From Caldilineaceae bacterium (GTDB lineage: Bacteria > Chloroflexota > Anaerolineae > Caldilineales > Caldilineaceae): a stretch of DNA of 6,534 nt. Of this stretch, positions 1 through 6,534 are shown piece by piece; the first letter of the stretch is position 1, and every line of letters starts with the position of its first letter. Below the pieces are notes generated by a model, which saw nothing but the letters and a program-made list of their open reading frames with translations, was not told where the DNA came from and made no database searches. The stretch lies in contig JAPKMV010000196.1 in NCBI GenBank assembly GCA_026645635.1, forward strand, positions 1 through 6,534. Direction: 5' to 3'. The position numbers and the translations under genes are program-made.

Positions 1-2297
1 ACATAGACCTCTTCCCCGGCGGCGGCCTGGGCGGGGGCGGCGCGGACGACGGCGCGGAACGCGTTCATCAGCGCGCGCCAGGTGTAGTCGCTCACCCAGC
101 GGCGGCCGGCGTAGGACATGAAATCTGCCGCGGCCTCTGGGCGGATCGGTTCGAGCGTGGTGGTGTCGAAGCCGTAGTAACTGGCCGGTCCGCTGTCCGC
201 AATCTGGCAGGGCGGATAGGGATAGCCGCTGTCGATGTCGTCGGGGTTGCCGCAGTTCACATGCCTGCGCCCCTGGTTGTGAGCCAGTTCCTGCGCCATG
301 ACGCTGCCCGCGCCGACGCTGTTCCAGTTCGACGGTGCGGGGTTCGGCGTGTGTTCTGGCAACTGTACCCACGATTGATTGCTGACGGTGCTGGCGTAGC
401 CGTCGGCGCCGCCGTTGTTGGCGGCAGGATGCACCAGGCCCATGAAGTGCACCGGCGCGCTGATGTCGTCGCACGCGTCCGGGTTGAAGGAAAGCTGCGC
501 GCGCAGCCAAAGCGAGGTGATCACCTTGTCGCGGTCGGGGATGCCATTGGTGACGCCCCAGCCATCTTCCAACTCGTAGGGGCCGTAGCAGGGATGGGGC
601 ACCGGCCCCCACCAACAGACCTCCAGTTCCTCGTCCGGCGTGGTGTCGCGGAAGACCCAGGTGGCTGGCGTCGGCCAGCGCCGGGTGAAGTGGCTCACCA
701 TCGCCCAGAAGTTGGGGTCATTGGTGGAGGGCAGCGGCGTGTGCGTGCGCACAGGCACTGTCCAGACGCAGACGGGGGGCTGGTTTTGAAATGTCACTGC
801 CTGGGTCAGCACATTGTCTTCACGGTTGGGGTCGGTGTGAATCCGGCGCGGATCGACTTCGACTCGCAGCGTGACCGGGCCGGGCGCGATCCAGGCTGGC
901 GGGAGCAGGAAGTACCAGCCGTCGTTGAGACGCTCGCGGCTGTAGCCAGCGCCGGTGGCCAGGCTGCGCACGCCGTTGACCGGTTGCAGCGCGCCGCCGG
1001 GCAGCGGTGAGCCGCTGCGCGTGCCGGTGAGCCGCACCTCCACGTTGGCTGTGTTCGGCCCGCTGAGCTGGGTGGCATAGACGCGCACGTAGGTGGTCTT
1101 GTCGGCGGCCAGGGGCGCCTGGTTGGCCAGGTTTTGGATCGCCTGCGTCACCTCCATGCCTTCGATGTGAAAGTCGCGGGTGATGGCTGCGGCGTCGAGC
1201 GGCAGGGTATAGATGCCGACACTGCGCCGGGCGAAGAAGAGCAGGCCGTTGGCTGTGAACAGCCGGGGGTCGATGCGCGCCTGCCCCGTAGCCAGGGTGT
1301 CGGCGCCCGGCGCGGGCGCATTGAAGGCGCGGCGCTTGACGTCGCCATTGTTGTTGTTCACCGTGTTGTGGTCGATTTCGGTCCAGTAGATCTGGCCGGC
1401 TGCCAGGAGCGGAAAGCCGATGCGCCAGTTGGTGGTGCTGCCGTAAAAGGTGACGGGCGCAGTCAGCGTACAGACGGTGATCTGGTTGCAGGAGCGATAG
1501 CGGATCTGGTAGTCGGAATTGGCGCCGCTGACGATGCGCTGCACCCAATAGATGCGGTAGTTGCCCTGCACGCCGCCGAGGGGCTGGTAGAGCAGCCCAT
1601 AGCCGCTGTTGTTGGCGCCAAAGCTGACGAACTGCGCCTGGGTTCCCGCGCAGGGCAGCGTCGCGCAGTTGGTGCTGATCGTCCAGATGCCGATGCTGTC
1701 GGTCCAGTAGACCGTGCTGCCGACGACCAACAAATCGGACGGGCTGGTGTTGGTGTTGGCGACGATTTCGACCGCGCTGCTGCCGTCTTTTTTCACCCGG
1801 TGCAGCGCATTGGCGCCGCCCGCGTGCACCCAGTAGAGGTAATCGCCCGCCTCGACCAGCCCGCGGGCGGCTGTGGGCGCCTGCGCTTCGGTTATTTCCT
1901 TCACGGTGACGGGCGTGTACGGTTCGCCCAGAGGCATCCGCGCAATACGGGACAGGCTGGCATCGTAGTAATAGAGGCCGCCGGCGCTGCTAAGCAGGCT
2001 GCGGTAGGTGTTGCAGCGTGCGTAGTCCTCGATGGCTTCCAGGGTGCTCTGAAAGCCGCCGCCGGCTGGCTTGCGCCGCAGCGTTGCGAAGGGGTTGAAC
2101 TCGTCGGCGAAGCAGTTGTTAGCCCAGTAGACCAGGCCGGCGCCCACGGTCCACTCTTCCACATTGTCGGCGGCAAAGGCCACCGGCGTATCCGCGGGGG
2201 CGGCTGGCGTCGCCTGCGCCGGGGATGGCAGGAGCAGCACAGCGCCGATCCAGAACAGCAGCCACCGCCAATGGCCGCGCAAATGGGTGCGAAACAT
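1..2297 (-). CDS. Large secreted beta-propeller / CARDB-like / metzincin-like protein (C-terminus cut by window)
   Basis: An uninterrupted frame of 765 codons runs from ATG at 2297 to the left edge. The start is fixed by AGGAGG at 2304-2309, six bases upstream. Residues 1-29 form a signal peptide (Arg-rich start, core WLLFWIGAVLLLP, cleavage after AQA), so the protein is exported. Residues about 45-370 carry Tyr/Trp repeats at roughly 57, 110, 155, 197, 250, 304 and 354 (VYW, LYW, VYWTD, IYWTE), suggesting a seven-bladed propeller. Residues about 375-512 begin with FHIEGMEVTQAIQ and end with DPNREDN (489-495), like CARDB/Ig-fold adhesion modules. The C-terminal part has a degenerate metzincin zinc helix (669-679) and a Met-turn-like DFMSY (M727). 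Paired cysteines (211/216, 270/276 and several near the zinc site) fit an extracellular disulfide-bonded protein. Substrate is unknown. The domain calls are by eye; peptidase activity is doubtful because the first zinc His is Gln. Confidence 0.85.
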   Translation of the reverse strand, partial: MFRTHLRGHWRWLLFWIGAVLLLPSPAQATPAAPADTPVAFAADNVEEWTVGAGLVYWANNCFADEFNPFATLRRKPAGGGFQSTLEAIEDYARCNTYRSLLSSAGGLYYYDASLSRIARMPLGEPYTPVTVKEITEAQAPTAARGLVEAGDYLYWVHAGGANALHRVKKDGSSAVEIVANTNTSPSDLLVVGSTVYWTDSIGIWTISTNCATLPCAGTQAQFVSFGANNSGYGLLYQPLGGVQGNYRIYWVQRIVSGANSDYQIRYRSCNQITVCTLTAPVTFYGSTTNWRIGFPLLAAGQIYWTEIDHNTVNNNNGDVKRRAFNAPAPGADTLATGQARIDPRLFTANGLLFFARRSVGIYTLPLDAAAITRDFHIEGMEVTQAIQNLANQAPLAADKTTYVRVYATQLSGPNTANVEVRLTGTRSGSPLPGGALQPVNGVRSLATGAGYSRERLNDGWYFLLPPAWIAPGPVTLRVEVDPRRIHTDPNREDNVLTQAVTFQNQPPVCVWTVPVRTHTPLPSTNDPNFWAMVSHFTRRWPTPATWVFRDTTPDEELEVCWWGPVPHPCYGPYELEDGWGVTNGIPDRDKVITSLWLRAQLSFNPDACDDISAPVHFMGLVHPAANNGGADGYASTVSNQSWVQLPEHTPNPAPSNWNSVGAGSVMAQELAHNQGRRHVNCGNPDDIDSGYPYPPCQIADSGPASYYGFDTTTLEPIRPEAAADFMSYAGRRWVSDYTWRALMNAFRAVVRAAPAQAAAGEEVY
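261..293 (-). other. Degenerate metzincin zinc-binding helix (Gln in place of the first His)
   Basis: Residues 669-679 read QELAHNQGRRH. Metzincins have HExxHxxGxxH, where the three His bind zinc and Glu is the general base. Glu670, His673, Gly676 and His679 are all in register; only position 1 differs (codon CAG at 293-291 where CAC or CAT would give His). A Met-turn-like MSY lies 48 residues later at M727, followed by a Trp-rich stretch, supporting the homology. Whether zinc still binds cannot be told from sequence. Confidence 0.7.
2211..2297 (-). other. Signal peptide of the large secreted protein
   Basis: Codons 1-29 encode a basic N-region (R3, R7, R11), a hydrophobic core rich in Leu/Trp/Ile, and a PSPAQA end fitting the small-x-small rule for signal peptidase I. 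No lipobox Cys follows, so export as a soluble or otherwise anchored protein is more likely than a lipoprotein. Confidence 0.8.
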
Positions 2298-2303
2298 GGT
2301 TTT

Positions 2304-2309
2304 CCTCCT
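2304..2309 (-). promoter_or_regulatory. Shine-Dalgarno of the secreted protein gene
   Basis: On the minus strand AGGAGG lies six bases before ATG 2297. It is a full match to the anti-Shine-Dalgarno core at ideal spacing and decides the start. Confidence 0.85.
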
Positions 2310-2314
2310 CTCAG

Positions 2315-2367
2315 TTCGATCCTCTCCTTTGCAGCGGGGGGACATAGTGTACTGCAAATGGATCGAA
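2315..2367 (-). repeat. Imperfect inverted repeat in the leader/promoter of the secreted protein gene
   Basis: TTCGATCC and TTTGCAG (2315-2322, 2328-2334) pair with CTGCAAA and GGATCGAA (2352-2358, 2360-2367). That is 15 paired bases with an asymmetric internal loop (five bases against one) and a 17-base terminal loop. On the minus strand the downstream arm holds AAAGGAG, and the real Shine-Dalgarno follows within a few bases. It could be an operator or an mRNA leader structure. Confidence 0.5.
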
Positions 2368-2374
2368 TTGGGAA
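2346..2374 (-). promoter_or_regulatory. Weak candidate promoter for the secreted protein gene
   Basis: On the minus strand TTCCCA (2374-2369) and TACACT (2351-2346) are 17 bases apart; each matches four of six bases of the sigma-70 type boxes. The -10 box lies in the loop of the inverted repeat at 2315-2367, so initiation would fall within that structure. This is pattern matching only, and the gene could instead be read from the upstream PLP-enzyme transcript. Confidence 0.25.
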
Positions 2375-2415
2375 TCGGAATTTTTCGCTGAATCCGGCTT
2401 ATCTGACGCGAAATG

Positions 2416-2470
2416 GTTGCGTGCTGCGTGCTGCGTGGCAAGACAAAACACGCAACATGCAACACGCAAC
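2416..2470 (-). repeat. 22-bp hairpin built from a TGCGTG heptad repeat
   Basis: Arms 2416-2437 and 2449-2470 are inverted copies matching at 19 of 22 positions, with an 11-base loop. Each arm is itself three copies of a heptad close to TGCGTGY. In minus-strand RNA two of the three differences become G-U pairs, leaving one A-C mismatch, so the structure is stronger in the sense of the flanking genes. It starts 33 bases beyond the stop of the PLP enzyme gene and may end or protect that transcript, but no clear U-run follows, so a classic intrinsic terminator is not supported. Confidence 0.7.
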
Positions 2471-2503
2471 TATTCGCCTCATCCGCGGTCTATTCCACCC
2501 TCA

Positions 2504-3883
<1,380 letters not shown>

Positions 3884-3892
3884 GGATTCTTT

Positions 3893-3897
3893 CTCCT
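3893..3897 (-). promoter_or_regulatory. Shine-Dalgarno fixing a GTG start for the PLP enzyme
   Basis: AGGAG (within AAAGGAGA) on the minus strand lies nine bases upstream of GTG 3883. The next in-frame ATG is codon 14 and would lose this signal, so GTG is preferred. Confidence 0.75.
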
Positions 3898-3906
3898 TTG
3901 AGGTTG

Positions 3907-3924
3907 CGCCGCGACCGTGCGGCG
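3907..3924. repeat. Short GC-rich inverted repeat upstream of the PLP enzyme
   Basis: CGCCGC (3907-3912) and GCGGCG (3919-3924) form a six-base-pair stem with a six-base loop, in the leader of the PLP enzyme on the minus strand. In GC-rich DNA such a short stem may be chance. Confidence 0.35.
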
Positions 3925-3949
3925 TGTAAGCTGGAAACCAATTCCTTAC

Positions 3950-3978
3950 AGCATACCCACAAGCGCGTTTTGATGCAA
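3950..3978 (-). promoter_or_regulatory. Candidate promoter for the PLP enzyme
   Basis: On the minus strand TTGCAT (3978-3973) and TATGCT (3955-3950) are separated by 17 bases, resembling sigma-70 -35 and -10 boxes (three and four of six matches). It would give a leader of about 60 bases before GTG 3883. Weak, unaided prediction. Confidence 0.3.
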
Positions 3979-3998
3979 TGTGATAGGTGGGGTAGGCT
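3970..3998 (+). promoter_or_regulatory. Candidate promoter for the dehydrogenase operon
   Basis: TTGATG (3970-3975) and TAGGCT (3993-3998) are 17 bases apart, a moderate -35 and a poor -10. If real, its -35 box overlaps that of the opposing PLP-enzyme promoter, and the transcript would begin just before the long hairpin at 4019-4112. Low confidence. Confidence 0.22.
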
Positions 3999-4018
3999 AG
4001 GCAAAAGGCAATAAAGCA

Positions 4019-4112
4019 ATAGACCGCGGATTTGGCGGATCAAGCGGATCGACGCGGATTATCTTGAATCAATCCGCGTCAATCCGTCTAATCCGCCAAA
4101 TCCGCGGTCTAT
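4019..4112. repeat. 42-bp imperfect intergenic hairpin built from CGGAT words
   Basis: Arms 4019-4060 and 4071-4112 are inverted copies matching at 38 of 42 positions around a 10-base loop. Each arm repeats CGGAT about every nine bases, so the element is an inverted pair of short tandem repeats. The first 22 bases of the arms are identical and include an ATAGACCGCGG end. It fills most of the space before the dehydrogenase gene, ending 11 bases before its Shine-Dalgarno. Read as minus-strand RNA, three of the four differences become G-U pairs. It looks like a dispersed palindromic repeat (REP/MITE-like); no flanking target duplication or transposase is seen. Confidence 0.8.
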
Positions 4113-4123
4113 CCGACTCTCAA

Positions 4124-4128
4124 AGGAG
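4124..4128 (+). promoter_or_regulatory. Shine-Dalgarno of the GpsA-like gene
   Basis: AGGAG (within AAAGGAG) lies six bases before ATG 4135. It fixes the start and sits close to the foot of the long hairpin. Confidence 0.85.
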
Positions 4129-4134
4129 CGATCG

Positions 4135-5199
<1,065 letters not shown>

Positions 5200-5203
5200 C
5201 AGG

Positions 5204-5218
5204 TGTGGCCGCGCCACA
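5204..5218. repeat. Small perfect hairpin between dehydrogenase and DagK-like genes
   Basis: TGTGGC (5204-5209) and GCCACA (5213-5218) are perfect inverted copies around CGC. They lie between the stop at 5199 and the Shine-Dalgarno-like GAGGG at 5224-5228, and could modulate re-initiation or be chance. No U-run follows, so it is not a good terminator. Confidence 0.4.
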
Positions 5219-5236
5219 AAGGTGAGGGAACCCAAG

Positions 5237-6175
5237 ATGAGCCGCTTCATTCAGATCATTGCCAATCCAGGCGCCGGACAGGAGGGACTCAACCTCAAGT
5301 CGGTGCAGGCTGTCTTTGCCGACTATCCTGTCGACTGGGACATCGACATCACGAAACAGGCGGGCGACGCCACCGCCCTGGCCTCCGCCGCCGTCGCTGC
5401 CGGCGCAGATGTCGTCGCGATTTATGGCGGGGATGGCAGTGTGGCAGAGGTTGCCGCGGCCCTGAAGGGGACCGACGTCAAGTTAGCCATTCTGCCGGGC
5501 GGCACCGCCAATGTCATGTCGGTCGAATTGGGCATTCCGCGCCAACTGGACGCTGCACTGCGCGTAGCCGTCGATCCACAGAGTCAGGTGCGCCAGGTCG
5601 ATCTTGGGTCAGTCAATGGCCAACCCTTCATCTTGCGTGTCGGTCTGGGGCTGGAGGCGGCGATGGTGGCCGGCGCCGATCGCGCGGCCAAAGACAAGTA
5701 CGGCGTCTTTGCCTATCTGTGGGCTGCCGCGCAAAATCTGGTGGCGCCGACGCTTGCCCATTACGAAATCGTGGTGGACGGCGCGACCTTTAGTAGCGAA
5801 GGGCTGACCTGCATCGTCGCCAATTCGGGCAACATGGGTCAGGCCGGCGTGAACCTGATTCCTGGGATCACTGTGGATGACGGCTTGCTCGACGTGATCG
5901 TCATCGAACAGGCTGGGGTAAAGGGCTTCTTCGACTTGATCGGCGCAGTGTTGGGCCTGAGCCAGGTGGCGCCGGAAGAACGGACGGCGCGCAACCGCGA
6001 ACTCGGCCAACAGTTTCGGTCGACCCTGCGCTACTGGCAGGCGCGCGAGGTGCGCATTACCAGTGACCCGCCGCAGACTGTGCAGAGTGACGGCGAACTG
6101 CTCGAAGCGGCGGAGGTGCATTGTGTGGTTCAGCCTGGCGTGCTCAAGGTGCTCGTACCGGCCGCCAGCGCCTAA
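5237..6175 (+). CDS. YegS/DagK-family diacylglycerol or lipid kinase
   Basis: From ATG 5237 the protein has 312 residues, close to the usual length for bacterial DagK/YegS/BmrU proteins, which phosphorylate diacylglycerol or related lipids with ATP at the inner membrane face. The catalytic domain is complete: NPGAG (10-14), GGDGS (64-68) for nucleotide binding, [10 protein letters not shown] (87-96, family LP.GT.N), NSGNMG (196-201), DDGLLDVIV (214-222), and SDGE (284-287) near the C-terminus. An in-frame GTG at 5222 would add five residues, but ATG 5237 has GAGGG eight bases upstream whereas the GTG has no such site. It follows the dehydrogenase gene by 37 bases and probably shares its transcript. 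A GpsA-like enzyme followed by a lipid kinase suggests phosphatidate or glycerolipid supply; sphingosine-type substrates are a less likely alternative. Confidence 0.92.
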   Translation: MSRFIQIIANPGAGQEGLNLKSVQAVFADYPVDWDIDITKQAGDATALASAAVAAGADVVAIYGGDGSVAEVAAALKGTDVKLAILPGGTANVMSVELGIPRQLDAALRVAVDPQSQVRQVDLGSVNGQPFILRVGLGLEAAMVAGADRAAKDKYGVFAYLWAAAQNLVAPTLAHYEIVVDGATFSSEGLTCIVANSGNMGQAGVNLIPGITVDDGLLDVIVIEQAGVKGFFDLIGAVLGLSQVAPEERTARNRELGQQFRSTLRYWQAREVRITSDPPQTVQSDGELLEAAEVHCVVQPGVLKVLVPAASA

Positions 6176-6203
6176 AGTCATAGGCGACAGAAACCAAAAG
6201 TGT

Positions 6204-6226
6204 AGAGCGATTTGCCAAATCGCTCT
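6204..6226. repeat. Perfect 10-bp hairpin after the DagK-like gene
   Basis: AGAGCGATTT (6204-6213) and AAATCGCTCT (6217-6226) pair perfectly around a three-base loop, 28 bases beyond the DagK stop. Only a broken T-stretch follows on the plus strand, so it may be a weak terminator or attenuator before the FGGY kinase gene, or a copy of a dispersed intergenic palindrome. Confidence 0.65.
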
Positions 6227-6247
6227 TGTGAATTGGACATGTGAAGC

Positions 6248-6534
6248 ATGGCATTGATTCTGGCCATTGATCTCGGCACCTCCGGCCCCAAGGTCGCCCT
6301 GTTCGCAGCGACCGGCGCCCTCGTCGCCGGCGCCAGCGAACCGGTGCGCCTGCTCCACCTGCCCGACGGCGGTGTAGAGCAGGACCCAGCGGAGTGGTGG
6401 GCTGCCATTTGCACGGCGACCCGGCGGCTGCTGCACCAATCCGGCGTGGCTGCCGCCGAGGTTGTGGGCGTGGCGGCGACCGCGCAGTGGTCGGGCACGG
6501 TGGCGGTGGACGCCGCGGGCCGGCCGTTGATGAA
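6248..6534 (+). CDS. FGGY-family carbohydrate kinase, N-terminal part (cut by window)
   Basis: Ninety-five complete codons are visible from ATG 6248; a TGA two codons upstream (6242-6244) makes this the first possible ATG in frame. The start, LAIDLGTSGPKVALF (residues 5-19), is the FGGY/actin-fold phosphate-1 loop with D8-L-G-T-S-G. It is followed by GVEQDPAEWW (41-50) and VGVAATAQWSGTVAVD (73-88), a pattern most like xylulokinase-type members, which phosphorylate a sugar or polyol with ATP. The missing C-terminal two thirds carry the second half of the active site and much of the substrate specificity, so xylulokinase, glycerol kinase or another FGGY member cannot be separated here. The ribosome site is weak (GTGAAG just upstream). 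It is 72 bases from the DagK-like gene, with a hairpin between. Confidence 0.88.
   Translation, partial: MALILAIDLGTSGPKVALFAATGALVAGASEPVRLLHLPDGGVEQDPAEWWAAICTATRRLLHQSGVAAAEVVGVAATAQWSGTVAVDAAGRPLM

Noticed and set aside
261..1010. 249-codon open frame on the plus strand
   Set aside because: Antisense to the protease-like region of the secreted protein; no ribosome site and no domain signature.
820..1548. 242-codon minus-strand frame
   Set aside because: Different frame within the secreted protein gene; Arg/His/Gln-rich out-of-frame translation.
4019..4112. CRISPR repeat or tRNA-like structure
   Set aside because: There is one inverted pair, not spaced direct repeats, and no cloverleaf or anticodon arrangement.
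5609..6439. 276-codon minus-strand frame across the DagK end and kinase start
   Set aside because: It spans two well-supported genes and a hairpin in antisense; no domain seen.

Overview
The window is GC-rich bacterial DNA with five protein genes and no RNA genes, insertion sequences or CRISPR arrays that I can recognise. The overall look (GC-rich codons, a large secreted propeller/metzincin-like protein, a long CysK-like PLP enzyme, palindromic intergenic repeats built from short G/C-rich words) suggests an uncultured or environmental member of the Chloroflexota (Anaerolineae/Caldilineae-like). That placement is an inference from general resemblance, not a computed result.

Left half, minus strand: a PLP-dependent fold-type II enzyme (3883 to 2504, GTG start) is followed, after a 206-base gap, by a large exported protein that starts at 2297 and runs off the left edge (765 codons visible). 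The exported protein has a signal peptide, about seven evenly spaced Tyr/Trp-rich repeats (a probable beta-propeller), a CARDB-like Ig-fold segment, and a C-terminal metzincin-like region. Its zinc-binding helix reads QELAHNQGRRH, so the first of the three expected His ligands is Gln. The gap holds a strong 22-bp imperfect hairpin of a heptad word, and a second inverted repeat in the presumed promoter/leader of the exported protein.

Centre: a 251-base divergent gap (3884-4134) separates the PLP enzyme from the plus-strand genes. It contains a very long 42-bp imperfect hairpin ending only 11 bases before the Shine-Dalgarno of the next gene.

Right half, plus strand: three genes in a row, namely a GpsA-like NAD(P)-dependent dehydrogenase (4135-5199), a YegS/DagK-type lipid or diacylglycerol kinase (5237-6175) and the start of an FGGY carbohydrate kinase (from 6248, cut by the window). 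Together they look like a polyol/sugar-phosphate or glycerol-phosphate/lipid metabolism cluster. The two short gaps each carry a perfect small hairpin.

I do not see a clear new defence or mobile system. The items most worth a second look are the altered zinc motif of the exported protein, the two large intergenic hairpins, and the unresolved substrate of the GpsA-like/DagK/FGGY gene set.
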